64,000 nucleotides of DNA from Streptomyces sp. QL37 (GCF_002941025.1 NZ_PTJS01000001.1:4779472-4843471), one strand, 5' to 3'; counted from the first letter of the stretch, positions 44,581 through 53,569 are shown. Notes: generated by a model not told the origin, from the sequence alone. Translations and numbers: made by a program.

Positions 44581-44610
44581 CGGCCCCGGCGCCCGAAGGC
44601 GCCGGGGCCG
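44581..44610. terminator. Strong isolated hairpin
   Basis: CGGCCCCGGCGCC, loop CGAA, perfect 13-bp complement. It lies 540 bp past the DtxR gene and 240 bp before the hydrolase. A terminator for an unseen transcript is one reading. Confidence 0.45.
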
Positions 44611-44775
44611 GTCCTCCCCTGCGCTGACCTGGAGCCCCGAGCTCTCGAGGTCAGTCCCCGCGGACCCCTGTCCCCGAGTGGTCCGCTTCCCGGAGAAGGT
44701 CTCCCCTGGGGGGCCGTCGTCAATCCTGAACCGCTGTCACTCAAACGTGGGATGTTGCGAGCCGGAAGCGAGTTT

Positions 44776-44791
44776 TCGAATAAAGGTTCGA
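44776..44791. promoter_or_regulatory. LexA (SOS) box-like site
   Basis: TCGAATAAAGGTTCGA matches the Gram-positive/actinobacterial consensus TCGAAC-N4-GTTCGA at all but one defined position. It lies just before a -10-like TAGTCT (44792-44797), 57 bp upstream of the hydrolase start, so LexA would overlap the promoter. Confidence 0.55.
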
Positions 44792-44848
44792 TAGTCTGGC
44801 ACGCACGAGCACACGGTGATCGAGGACCAGAAGGGGGTGCCAGAACCT

Positions 44849-45742
44849 ATGGTGCGGCGCATCGATGTGACCGGATCGGAGGGCGTACGCCTCGCGGCCT
44901 GGGAGTTCGCCGATCCGCCCAAAGGGCGCGCGGAGACCGGGCACGCCCCCGGGATCTTAATGCTCCACGGGCTGATGGGCCGGGCCACGCACTGGGCCTC
45001 CACCGCCCGCTGGCTCTCCGAACGCCACCGGCCGGTCGGCCTCGACCAGCGCGGCCACGGACGCAGCGAGAAGCCGGCCGACGGCCCGTACACCCGCGAT
45101 GCCTACGTCGCGGACGCCGAGGCCGCGATCGAACAGCTCGACCTCGGCCCGGTCACCCTGATCGGGCACTCGATGGGTGCGCTCACCGCCTGGCAGCTCG
45201 CCGCGAAGCGCCCCGATCTCGTCAAGGCGCTGATCATCTGCGACATGCGGGCCTCCGCGCTCGGGGCGGCCTCGCAGCGCGAATGGGCGGACTGGTTCAA
45301 CACCTGGCCGCTCCCCTTCGCGACGCTCGCCGACGTACGGAAGTGGTTCGGCGAGGACGACCCCTGGGTGGAGCGGCCCAACCCCTCCCGCGGTGAGTTC
45401 TTCGCCGAGGTGATGGCCGAGACCGCCGACGGCTGGCGGCCCGTCTTCTCCCAGGAGCAGATGCTGACGTCCCGGGCGACCTGGGTCTACGACGCCCACT
45501 GGGAGGAGCTGGCACAGGTGCGCTGCCCCACCCTGGTCCTGCGCGGGATCGACGGGGAGCTGGGCAGGGCCGAGGCCCAGGAGATGGTCCGCGTCCTGCC
45601 GCGCGGGCAGTACGCGGAGGTGGAGGACGCCGGCCATCTCGTCCACTACGACCGTCCGGAGGGCTGGCGACGGGCCGTGGAGCCCTTCCTGGAGCGCCTC
45701 TCCGACGGCTTCCGGGACGACCGGGAGGCCGTCAGCCCCTGA
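44849..45742 (+). CDS. Alpha/beta-fold hydrolase with a TTA codon
   Basis: A 297-residue alpha/beta hydrolase. Oxyanion motif LMLHGLMG, nucleophile elbow LIGHSMGAL, and catalytic histidine in EDAGHLVHYD are all in place; relatives include haloperoxidase- and lipase-like enzymes with unknown substrates. Leu37 is encoded by TTA (44957-44959), the only in-frame TTA I found in this window, so translation should depend on the bldA tRNA. ATG 44849 is used (AAGGGGGT upstream, long spacing); GTG 44837 or 44816 are possible. A LexA-like box precedes it. Confidence 0.85.
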   Translation: MVRRIDVTGSEGVRLAAWEFADPPKGRAETGHAPGILMLHGLMGRATHWASTARWLSERHRPVGLDQRGHGRSEKPADGPYTRDAYVADAEAAIEQLDLGPVTLIGHSMGALTAWQLAAKRPDLVKALIICDMRASALGAASQREWADWFNTWPLPFATLADVRKWFGEDDPWVERPNPSRGEFFAEVMAETADGWRPVFSQEQMLTSRATWVYDAHWEELAQVRCPTLVLRGIDGELGRAEAQEMVRVLPRGQYAEVEDAGHLVHYDRPEGWRRAVEPFLERLSDGFRDDREAVSP

Positions 45743-45773
45743 TTCCGGACGCCCCGTCCCGCGAGCCGGTCCC

Positions 45774-47417
45774 TCAGCCCTTGCTGACCGCGGCCAGGAT
45801 CTCCGGGAGCCGGTCCGCCGTGCGCGGCGCCGCCAGCCGCACGCCCAGCCATCCGATCAGCGCGCCGTAGACCGCCCCCACCGGCAGCAGCAGCCACAGC
45901 TGGTCCTGGCGGTCCGCCACGTGCAGCCAGATCGTCAGCCCGATCACCGGCCCGCTGAGCACCGCGGCCGCGACCATGCCGCCGAGGATGGAGATCCAGG
46001 CGAGCCCGGCCTGCCCCGGCACGACGTTCTTGAACGCCCCGTCCTGAGGGATCGAGTACGGGAACAGCGCCGAAGCCAGGGCGCCCGTCGCCAGCATCGC
46101 GCCCAGCAGGGCGAACGACAGCCCCATGACCCCCGGCAGCGCCGTCCAGTCCCCGAGCACCGCCGCGGTCACCACCGTCACCAGGACCGTGTACGGCAGG
46201 GTGATCAGCAGCAGTGCCAGTGCCCGCGCCCGGAGTTCGAGATAGGCGTCCCGGGTCGAGGAGACCGACAGCGCCACCATCCAGAAGGCCGAGGTGTCCT
46301 GCCCGAACTGGTTGTACATCTGCATGCCGAGCATCCCGGCCGCGAAGCACGCGAAGTAGACCGACCCGGACCCCTGCACGGCGTTGAGCACGGGCACGAT
46401 CAGGCCGATCGCCAGGGCCGTCACCCAGGACGCCTTGGTCTTCGGATCGCGTACGACATACCGCAGGCTCCGCTCCATCACCGTGCCCGTGCGCCCCTCG
46501 GGCAGCAGCGGGAAGCGCCCGGAGCGCCCGTTGCCGGACCGGTGGGCCGAGGGCTCGGCGGCGGCGAGCGTGGAGCCGTCCGGTGACGTCATCAGCTTCA
46601 CCAGGCTCCGCTGCCACAGCCACATCAGGCCGCCCAGCGCGAGCACCGAGACGAGCAGCTGGCCGAGCGCCGCCCCGTACGCCCCCTCCGAGGCGGACCC
46701 CACGGCGCCGAGAGCCGAGGCCGGCGGCAGCCAGCGCACCACGTCCGCGACCGGTTCCAGCGAGGACAGCCCGCCCGCCCGGCCCAGGCGCTGCGCGCCG
46801 AAGTTGACGAACTGGATGCCCACCGCGATCACCAGCCCGCTGAGCACCGCGAGGTCGCGGCCCTTGCGCGAGGTCAGCAGCCGGATGTTGGCCGTCGCGA
46901 CGGACCGCGCCAGCGCCACGCAGACCAGCAGCGTCAGAGGCACGGCGACCACCCCGAACACCACCGCGGCGGCGCCGTGCGCCAACGCGATCACCGAGCC
47001 GAAGGCCAGGGCGAGTGTGAAGAGCGGCCCGATGCCGATCAGCGAGGCCACCAGCAGCGCCCCGATCAGGGGCCGGGGCCGCAGCGGCAGCATCACCAGC
47101 CGGCTCGGGTCCAGGGTCTCGTCGCCGCTCGGGAAGAACAGCGGCATCACCGCCCAGCCCACCGCCACCACCGCGGTCAGCAGCACCACCAGGGTGCCCG
47201 CCTGGGAGTAGCCGCGGAGCGCGATCAGGCCGATCACCTGGGCCGCCGCGAACAGCAGGGTGACGACGAGCGACGCGACATAGGCGGCCCGGCGCCCGGA
47301 CGACTGTCGCAGCCCGTTGCGCAGCAGCGTCAGCTTGAGCCGCACGAAGACGGGGAGGATTCCCCGGCCGGGCACGGCGGGGACGGCGGAACCGGCGGGG
47401 GCGTCCAGCACCGTCAT
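45774..47417 (-). CDS. ABC transporter permease (ABC-2-like, 547 residues)
   Basis: A large integral membrane protein with roughly twelve hydrophobic segments in two halves, separated by a cytoplasmic loop around residues 280-310. It is the membrane partner of the adjacent ATPase; their genes overlap by ATGA. Permeases of this size with a single ATPase are often exporters of unknown lipids, peptides or drugs in actinomycetes. No extracytoplasmic binding protein is nearby, which supports export. ATG 47417 is fixed by the overlap. Confidence 0.85.
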   Translation of the reverse strand: MTVLDAPAGSAVPAVPGRGILPVFVRLKLTLLRNGLRQSSGRRAAYVASLVVTLLFAAAQVIGLIALRGYSQAGTLVVLLTAVVAVGWAVMPLFFPSGDETLDPSRLVMLPLRPRPLIGALLVASLIGIGPLFTLALAFGSVIALAHGAAAVVFGVVAVPLTLLVCVALARSVATANIRLLTSRKGRDLAVLSGLVIAVGIQFVNFGAQRLGRAGGLSSLEPVADVVRWLPPASALGAVGSASEGAYGAALGQLLVSVLALGGLMWLWQRSLVKLMTSPDGSTLAAAEPSAHRSGNGRSGRFPLLPEGRTGTVMERSLRYVVRDPKTKASWVTALAIGLIVPVLNAVQGSGSVYFACFAAGMLGMQMYNQFGQDTSAFWMVALSVSSTRDAYLELRARALALLLITLPYTVLVTVVTAAVLGDWTALPGVMGLSFALLGAMLATGALASALFPYSIPQDGAFKNVVPGQAGLAWISILGGMVAAAVLSGPVIGLTIWLHVADRQDQLWLLLPVGAVYGALIGWLGVRLAAPRTADRLPEILAAVSKG

Positions 47418-48238
47418 CGGGCACCGCCCAGCCAGTCCAGGGAGTCCCCGGTGTCCCGGGCGCCCGCGCCGACCAGTTCCAGGAAGGCGTCCTGGAGGGA
47501 GGCCGCCTCGCCGCGCACCTCGGTCAGCGTGCCCTGGGCGCGGATTCGCCCCGCCGCCATGACGGCCACCCAGTCGCAGAGGGACTCGACGAGCTCCATC
47601 ACATGGCTGGAGAAGACCACGGTCGCGCCGGAGCGGGTGTAGCGCTCCAGCACCCCGCGGATGGTCTGCGCCGACACCGGGTCCACCCCCTCGAAGGGCT
47701 CGTCGAGGAACAGCACTTCGGGGTTGTGCAGCAGGGCTGACGCCAGCCCGATCTTCTTCCGCATCCCGGTCGAGTAGTCGACGACCAGCTTGTGCTGGGC
47801 CCCCGCGAGATCCAGCACGTCGAGCAGCTGGGTGGCCCGCTTGTCGACCTCGGCGCCCGGAAGCCCGCGCAGACGCCCGGTGTAGCCGAGGAGTTCACGC
47901 CCGGAGAGCCGCTCGAAGAGCCGCAGGCCCTCCGGCAGCACCCCGATCCGGGACTTCACCTCGACCGGATCGCGCCACACGTCGTGGCCGCCGACCTCGA
48001 TCCGGCCCATGTCGGGCCTGAGCAGCCCGGTCACCATCGAGAGGGTGGTCGTCTTCCCCGCGCCGTTCGGGCCCACCAGGCCGATGAACTTCCCGGCCGG
48101 CAGCTCGAGATCGATCCCGCCGACCGCGACCTGCTCCCCGAACCGCTTCCAGAGCCCCTCGACCCGCACGGCGGGCGGTGGCGTCGCAGCCACACCCGCC
48201 GCGTCCGTCCTGCCCGCGCTGTCCGACTGGTCCGGCAT
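47414..48238 (-). CDS. ABC transporter ATP-binding protein
   Basis: A 274-residue ABC ATPase of the ABC-2 exporter class. Walker A is GPNGAGKTT, the Q-loop region follows in GVLPEG, signature is YSTGMRKKIGLA, Walker B VLFLDEPFEGVDP, and the switch histidine is in VFSSHVMEL. It powers the permease encoded next. ATG 48238 has GAAAGGC at good spacing. About 20 disordered residues precede the domain. Substrate unknown. Confidence 0.92.
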   Translation of the reverse strand: MPDQSDSAGRTDAAGVAATPPPAVRVEGLWKRFGEQVAVGGIDLELPAGKFIGLVGPNGAGKTTTLSMVTGLLRPDMGRIEVGGHDVWRDPVEVKSRIGVLPEGLRLFERLSGRELLGYTGRLRGLPGAEVDKRATQLLDVLDLAGAQHKLVVDYSTGMRKKIGLASALLHNPEVLFLDEPFEGVDPVSAQTIRGVLERYTRSGATVVFSSHVMELVESLCDWVAVMAAGRIRAQGTLTEVRGEAASLQDAFLELVGAGARDTGDSLDWLGGAR

Positions 48239-48276
48239 GGCACTGCCTTTCGATATCCCCGCGTGTGGGGAACACC

Positions 48277-48954
48277 CTACGAAAGACGTGTCCGGGCGTC
48301 GGCCGTTTCCCGGGCGCAGGCGTACGCGAGCGGGCTGATCAGCTCTTCCGCGTCCGGAAGCCAGAGGTCGGCGCGGGAGGGCCGCCGGGCCCACTGCACG
48401 GCACCGCGCCCGGCCACCCGGGTCGGCGGCGCGGCCACGTAACAGCCCTCGCCGGATCCTGTGAGGCCGATCCTCCCGGCGTCCCAGCCCAGTCGGCGTA
48501 CGAGCTCGGGTGCCTTGGCGGCCGCGCCCGGCAGGACGAAGAAGAGCATCCGGCGGTCCGGGGTGCGGGTCACCGGGCCGAGTGTGAGGCCCATGCGCTC
48601 CATCCTGGCGAGGGCCAGGAAGCCGGCGGCCTCCGGCACGTCCAGGGCGTCGAAGGTCCGGCCCGCGGGCAGGAGGACCGACGACCCGGGCTGCCTGGCC
48701 CACATCCGGCGGGCCGCGGCGGCGCTGCCGGTCGCCTGGCCCGCCCAGTCCGGCCGGGTGGGATGGGCTCCGGGGGCGGCGCAGCCGGCGTCACCGCACG
48801 AGCAGCACTCGGTCCCCCCGGCGGCCACGAGCCAGGTGCCCGGGAACACGTCCCAGTGCCGCTCCTGGGCGTACCAGGCCGCGGCCTCGAGCAGTTGCTC
48901 ACTCCGCTGTCGGGGGATCCGGGCGGCTTCCGTCACTCCGATGGGCTCTTCCAC
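48277..48954 (-). CDS. Bifunctional DNA primase/polymerase-domain protein
   Basis: A 225-residue protein consisting mainly of a Prim-Pol (archaeo-eukaryotic primase-like) domain: AAWYAQERHWDVFPGTWLV, the CxC..C cluster ECCSCGDAGCAAPGAHPTR, and RMLFFVLPGAAAKA. Prim-Pol domains usually belong to plasmid or phage replication proteins fused to a helicase; here it stands alone, as is common in Streptomyces chromosomes, and the catalytic acidic pair is not evident. GTG 48954 is a tentative start. It lies 38 bp upstream of the ABC ATPase gene start, same strand. Confidence 0.75.
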   Translation of the reverse strand: MEEPIGVTEAARIPRQRSEQLLEAAAWYAQERHWDVFPGTWLVAAGGTECCSCGDAGCAAPGAHPTRPDWAGQATGSAAAARRMWARQPGSSVLLPAGRTFDALDVPEAAGFLALARMERMGLTLGPVTRTPDRRMLFFVLPGAAAKAPELVRRLGWDAGRIGLTGSGEGCYVAAPPTRVAGRGAVQWARRPSRADLWLPDAEELISPLAYACARETADARTRLS

Positions 48955-49209
48955 GCCCCGCTCAACTCCCGCTGCCACCAGGGGTTACGGGCGCGCGTAC
49001 GCCCTTCGAGAGGGATCGATCCTGCATGCGGGGCGCACGGATGCACGGTCGGGGGCGCGCGGGAGGAAACGCACCGATGGGCGGGTAACCAGGTGCAGGA
49101 CTGCGCCAACTCGCTACGAGGCGTACCCGATACAGATGAATATGCGCATTTCTTGTGCCGTGCCGGGCAGTGATTCCTGCACCGAATCACTGCGGTCTCA
49201 GGGGGAAAT

Positions 49210-50592
49210 ATGGCAGCCAGGCCTCTCGTCGCCCGTCAGCCGAACGAACGGCTCCAGACGCTCATCCAGGAGGCGGCGTGTTCCAACGCCGGCCTCGCCC
49301 GCCGGGTGAACATGGTCGGCGCGGAGCGGGGGCTCGATCTCCGCTACGACAAGACCTCCGTGGCCCGTTGGCTGCGCGGACAGCAACCGCGCGGCAGGGC
49401 GCCGGGGATCATCGCCGAGGCGATCGGCCGGAAGCTCGGCCGCACGGTCACGATCGACGAGATCGGCATGGCCAACGGCAAGAGCCTGGCCTCCGGCGTC
49501 GGCCTGCAGTTCGCGCCCACCGTGCTCGGCGCCGTCGAGCAGGTCTGCGAGCTCTGGCGCAGCGACGTGGGCCGGCGCGACCTGCTGTCCGGGTCGGCGG
49601 TGGCCGCCTCCGCCCTGGTCGAGCCCAGCCGCGACTGGCTGATCACGGGCGCCGACCCGCAGGTGGCGCGGACCTCCGGGAACCGGGTCGGCATGCCGGA
49701 CGTGGAGGCTGTGCGGGCGATGACGGCGGCGCTCGTCGACCTCGACCACCGCTTCGGCAGCGGACATGTGCGTCCCGTCCTGGTGCATTACCTCAACAGC
49801 GTGGTGTCCGGGCTCCTTTCGGGGGCGTACCGCGAATCCGTCGGCCGCGAGCTGTTCGGCGCGGTCGCCCGACTCACGGAGCTCGCCGGGTACATGGCCG
49901 TGGACACCGGCCAGCCGGGACTGGCCCAGCGGTACTACATCCAGGCGCTGCGTCTGGCCCAGGCCGCGGGGGACCGGGCGTACGGGGGCTATGTGCTGGC
50001 CGCCTCGATGAGCCATCTCGCGGCGCAGCTCGGCAACCCGCGCGAGATCGCCCAACTGGCGCGGGCCGCGCAGGAGGGCGCGCGGGGACGCGTGACCCCG
50101 AGGGCGGAGGCGATGTTCCACGCGGCGGAGGCCCGGGGCCACGCGCTGATGGGCGACGCCCGCACCTGCCAGGCCGCGGCGGGCCGGGCGCTGGCCGCGC
50201 TGGAGCAGGCCGACCCGGAGAAGGGCGACGACCCGGCCTGGATCACCCACTTCGACGCGGGCTACCTCGCCGACGAACTGGCGCACTGCCACCGGGACCT
50301 GGGGCAGGCCGAACCGGCCGCGCGGCGGGCGAAGGAGGCCCTGGCGGCCCTCCCGGAGTCCCGGACCAGGCGCCGGGGCATCGGCCTGGTGCTGCTGGCC
50401 TCGGCGCAGGTGCAGCAGCGTGAGGTGGAGCAGGCGTGCCACACGGGACTGCGGGCGATGGAGCTGCTGGGGACGGTGCGCTCCAGCCGGGGTGCCGAAT
50501 ATCTCGATGACCTCCAGCAGCGGTTCGAGCCGTACGCGGACGAGCCGGCGGTCCGCGAGTTCGGCGCCAGGCTGGAGCTCCAGGCCGCCTGA
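49210..50592 (+). CDS. NsdA-like tetratricopeptide regulator
   Basis: A 460-residue putative regulator. The N-terminal ~85 residues look like a degenerate XRE-type DNA-binding domain (SNAGLARRVNMVGAERGL, TSVARWLRGQQPRG). The rest is helical with TPR-like repeats (GQPGLAQRYYIQALRLAQAAGD; NPREIAQLARAAQEGAR; GQAEPAARRAKEALAALPES). This matches the family of S. coelicolor NsdA, a negative regulator of sporulation and antibiotic production; membership is my recall-based inference. ATG 49210 has GGGGGA 4-5 nt upstream. Confidence 0.75.
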   Translation: MAARPLVARQPNERLQTLIQEAACSNAGLARRVNMVGAERGLDLRYDKTSVARWLRGQQPRGRAPGIIAEAIGRKLGRTVTIDEIGMANGKSLASGVGLQFAPTVLGAVEQVCELWRSDVGRRDLLSGSAVAASALVEPSRDWLITGADPQVARTSGNRVGMPDVEAVRAMTAALVDLDHRFGSGHVRPVLVHYLNSVVSGLLSGAYRESVGRELFGAVARLTELAGYMAVDTGQPGLAQRYYIQALRLAQAAGDRAYGGYVLAASMSHLAAQLGNPREIAQLARAAQEGARGRVTPRAEAMFHAAEARGHALMGDARTCQAAAGRALAALEQADPEKGDDPAWITHFDAGYLADELAHCHRDLGQAEPAARRAKEALAALPESRTRRRGIGLVLLASAQVQQREVEQACHTGLRAMELLGTVRSSRGAEYLDDLQQRFEPYADEPAVREFGARLELQAA

Positions 50593-50751
50593 CCGGCGTC
50601 TTCGGCGAGTTGACCATGAACAGCGCCGTGGGGGCCCAAGGCGTTACCCCCTGTGTGAAGGGGTCGTGAGGCTCTTGGGCGCTTGGCGCGGGGCTCCGGG
50701 CACCCGGTAGCGTGAACCGACGATTCCATAGGTTCACACGTAGGAGTCCCG

Positions 50752-52215
50752 GTGACGCAGAGCGGACAGGGTGACGAGCCGCAGCTTCCCGCTGTACGGC
50801 GCGCCCACGAGGGTGTCGTGCTGCCCGCGGAGGGCGGTGCCCCCTGGAACGCGGGGGGACCGGCGGGCGGGCAGCCGGACCAGGCCGTCCCCGCGGGCGG
50901 GCAGCCGTGGGGCCAGCCCTGGGGGCCGCAGGCCGCGCACCAGGACGGCCCGCCACCGGGGCAGCTGCCGCCGGAGCAGCACCAGCAGGGCGGGTACCAG
51001 CAGCCGCAGCACGGGCAGTACCAGCAGCCTCAGCAGTACGCGCCGCAGCAGGGGCAGTACCAGCAGGACTCCTACCAGCAGCACCAGCCGTACGCCCAGC
51101 CCCTGCCGCCCGAGGCCGCCGCGCCCGGACAGGGCATGGGGCAGGGCGGGGACGCGGACGCCACGCAGTACATCGCGCCCGTGCCCGGCGGCCCCCTCCC
51201 CGGCGGACTGCCGCCCGAGCGCCCGGCGGAGTCCACCCGGTACCTGGGCCAGTCCGCCCCCGCGCAGCCGTCCGACGCCGACGCCACCCAGTACATACCC
51301 CCGGTTCCCGGCGGCGCCCCGTACGGAATCCGGCCGGGCACCCCGGGCGACCGGCAGCCGCCCGCGGAGTTCGACAGCCTCTTCCGCAGCGACGAGCCCG
51401 CGGGGGCCACGCAGCAGATGCCCCGCTTCGACGGGCCGCCCCAGCAGGCGTACCAGCCCCACCCGGGCGCGCAGCCGCCGCCGGGGGGCGCCCAGCCATA
51501 CCAGTCGGGGGCGCAGGGCTTCCACGGCGGGCACGGGGGGAACGGTCCGGAGGAGCCGGGCCAGGGCGGTGGCGCTCCGCGCAGACGCTCCGCCCACATC
51601 CCGCTGATCGCCGCCGTCGTCGTCGGCTGTGCCGTCGTCGGACTCGGGGCGGGCGCGCTGATGAGCGGGGGCGACGAGAGCCCTTCGGACGACAAGCAGC
51701 CGGTGGCCTCGCAGAGTTCGCCCGCGTCCGAGGCGTCCGAGAAGGCGTCGGACGACCCCGCGCAGCCCCAGGCCGTGGAGCTCGACAAGCTGCTCGCGGA
51801 CAGCAACAACAGCCGCTCGGCGGTGATCGGCGCGGTGGAGAAGATCAAGGCCTGCAAGGCTCTCGACCAGGCGGTCACCGACCTGAAGGGCGCCGCCGCG
51901 CAGCGCCGGGACCTCGTGACCCGGCTCGAGGCGCTGAGCGTCGACCAGCTTCCCTCCCACGAACAGCTGAAGACCTCACTGACCAAGGCCTGGCAGGCGT
52001 CGGCGGAGGCCGACGACCACTACGCCACGTGGGCGAGCCAGGCCAAGAACAACAAGAAGGTCTGCAAGGGCGGCAAGGCCGGATCGACCGACGCGACCGC
52101 CAAGGCCGCCGCGTCGAGCAGCGACGCCACCATCCAGAAGCGCACGGCCTCGGGGCTCTGGAACAAGATCGCGCAGAAGTACGGGCTGACCGAGCGCGCC
52201 CCCACGCAGCTCTGA
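50752..52215 (+). CDS. Gln/Pro/Gly-rich single-pass membrane protein
   Basis: A 487-residue protein with no enzymatic domain. Residues 1-275 are disordered and rich in Q, P, G and Y, with recurring short motifs DATQYI (twice, each followed by PVPGG), STRYL and ATQQM. One transmembrane helix follows (IPLIAAVVVGCAVVGLGAGAL, about 283-303), then a ~180-residue helical extracellular domain with a Cys pair (IKACKAL, KKVCKGG). The layout resembles Streptomyces membrane proteins with cytoplasmic threonine motifs. GTG 50752 has AGGAGT upstream. A strong hairpin follows. Function unknown. Confidence 0.75.
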   Translation: MTQSGQGDEPQLPAVRRAHEGVVLPAEGGAPWNAGGPAGGQPDQAVPAGGQPWGQPWGPQAAHQDGPPPGQLPPEQHQQGGYQQPQHGQYQQPQQYAPQQGQYQQDSYQQHQPYAQPLPPEAAAPGQGMGQGGDADATQYIAPVPGGPLPGGLPPERPAESTRYLGQSAPAQPSDADATQYIPPVPGGAPYGIRPGTPGDRQPPAEFDSLFRSDEPAGATQQMPRFDGPPQQAYQPHPGAQPPPGGAQPYQSGAQGFHGGHGGNGPEEPGQGGGAPRRRSAHIPLIAAVVVGCAVVGLGAGALMSGGDESPSDDKQPVASQSSPASEASEKASDDPAQPQAVELDKLLADSNNSRSAVIGAVEKIKACKALDQAVTDLKGAAAQRRDLVTRLEALSVDQLPSHEQLKTSLTKAWQASAEADDHYATWASQAKNNKKVCKGGKAGSTDATAKAAASSSDATIQKRTASGLWNKIAQKYGLTERAPTQL

Positions 52216-52221
52216 CACGGC

Positions 52222-52256
52222 GGCCTCCGCCCCGGTGTCCACCGGGGCGGGAGGCC
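52222..52256. terminator. Bidirectional terminator hairpin
   Basis: A 15-bp stem (GGCCTCCGCCCCGGT with its complement) with one bulged G and loop GTCC, between two convergent genes. Confidence 0.75.
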
Positions 52257-52294
52257 AGGAGCGGAGGTCCGGGGAACGAGGCCGGTGAGGGGTG

Positions 52295-53569
52295 TCAGCC
52301 GCCGGACCGGGCGTTCACGAGGGTCTCCGTCACATCCACGAAGTCCTTCTTCGCGGCGGTGAGACGCCCGTCGCGGACCACCTGGAACGTCACCCGTCCG
52401 TTGACGATGCGCCCGTAGGCCGCCGTGCCGACCATGTCCTGGAAGCGCCAGCGCAGGACCGGGGTGAGGCCGCCGGTGTCCACCTCGGTGCCGCGGTTGA
52501 GGCTGACGGAGATCCCGCCCGCCGTGATGTCCGGCCGGTCCATCGCCTCGACGACCGCCTTGAGCGCGGTGTACGCGATCCAGGTCGTCTGCACGCCCGT
52601 GTCCTCGGGATCGATCCGGTTGTCCCCGAAGGCGTACTCCGTGATCACGTCGCGCATCTCGTTCCAGCGGGAATCGCCGGACGCCGGGTACCAGCCGGTG
52701 ACGAGGGCCCCCTCGAAGGGGCTGTCCGCCCCGCCCGACCGGTTGATGAGGCCCTGGCCGACGCTGCCGAGCACGGACGAGATCCGCACCTCGCTGTCCT
52801 CGGGTTCGAGCCGGCGGAAGGAGTCGAAGAACGTCTCCGTGCCCTTGCCGAGCACCGCGGTCACACAGCCCTCGCGGGCCTGTTCGAGGGCCTTGGCCGC
52901 CTCGGAGGCGTACGACGTGGCCTCCTCGGCCGCGCTGATGTCGTAGGACGCGGGGCGGTCGCTCCTGCTGAGGCTCGTGTCGAGGAGCCCGGGCATGGTG
53001 TCGCCGACCAGGGTGTCGGGCCGCACGAGCGAGACCCGCTCGCAACTGGCCGCCAGCTGCTCGCCGTTGCCCGCGACGAGAGCGGGCTGTCCGCCGTTGA
53101 CCGGGTAGGAGAGATAGCTGGTGAACTCGTCGGCGGAGGCGCCGTACCCGCCGATGTACGGGATCCCGGCCGCCTCCAGCGGCGCCAGGAACGCCCGCCC
53201 GTACCTGCTGTACGAGCCGACGACCGCCGCCACGTCCTCGTCGGCCGCCCGCCGGGCGCACTTCGACGCGCCGGTCGCGGTGTCCTGCTCGTTGCAGGTG
53301 AGGACCCGCAGCTCGTGGCCGTCGATCCCGCCCTTCTCGTTGATCCAGCGGGCATAGGTCCTGGCCATGGCCGGCATGCCCGCCATGTTCACCGTGTCGG
53401 CTCCGGTGGTGTCGGGGGCCCACGTCATCACGGTGACGGGCTCCCTGGAGCCCCCCGAGGCACCAGGGAGCACGCCGCAGCCGGATATCAGCAGTGCCCC
53501 GGCCGCCACCGATGTGAGGAGCCTGTAGGGGCGGGGGGAGATGAGGCGTCGCCATCCGGTCATGGGCAT
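52295..53569 (-). CDS. ABC-type substrate-binding lipoprotein (Leu/Ile/Val-BP fold)
   Basis: A 424-residue lipoprotein. The signal peptide ends in the lipobox LISGC (Cys about residue 30), so the mature protein is tethered outside the membrane. The type I periplasmic-binding fold (AMARTYARWINEKGGIDGH, DVAAVVGSYSRYGRAFL, TTWIAYTALKAVVEAM) resembles branched-chain amino acid binding proteins. No permease or ATPase genes adjoin, so it is an orphan; it may serve a distant transporter or act as a sensor. ATG 53569 or 53563; no ribosome binding site is clear. Confidence 0.83.
   Translation of the reverse strand: MPMTGWRRLISPRPYRLLTSVAAGALLISGCGVLPGASGGSREPVTVMTWAPDTTGADTVNMAGMPAMARTYARWINEKGGIDGHELRVLTCNEQDTATGASKCARRAADEDVAAVVGSYSRYGRAFLAPLEAAGIPYIGGYGASADEFTSYLSYPVNGGQPALVAGNGEQLAASCERVSLVRPDTLVGDTMPGLLDTSLSRSDRPASYDISAAEEATSYASEAAKALEQAREGCVTAVLGKGTETFFDSFRRLEPEDSEVRISSVLGSVGQGLINRSGGADSPFEGALVTGWYPASGDSRWNEMRDVITEYAFGDNRIDPEDTGVQTTWIAYTALKAVVEAMDRPDITAGGISVSLNRGTEVDTGGLTPVLRWRFQDMVGTAAYGRIVNGRVTFQVVRDGRLTAAKKDFVDVTETLVNARSGG

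Larger units (their letters stand above)
44093..44775. other. Long non-coding gap, holds a repeat and a hairpin
   Basis: About 700 bp without a convincing gene. Open frames exist on both strands, but they arise from GC bias and from a 15-bp tandem repeat (44363-44452); none has a good ribosome binding site. A 13-bp hairpin with CGAA loop lies at 44581-44610. The last ~60 bp become AT-richer and contain a LexA-like box. Confidence 0.5.

Noticed and set aside
44168..44794. Long open frame (209 codons) in the gap before the alpha/beta hydrolase, and another on the minus strand over the 15-bp repeats
   Set aside because: Composition follows GC bias and the tandem repeat; no ribosome binding site, no recognisable domain, and the C-terminus runs into AT-rich promoter DNA.
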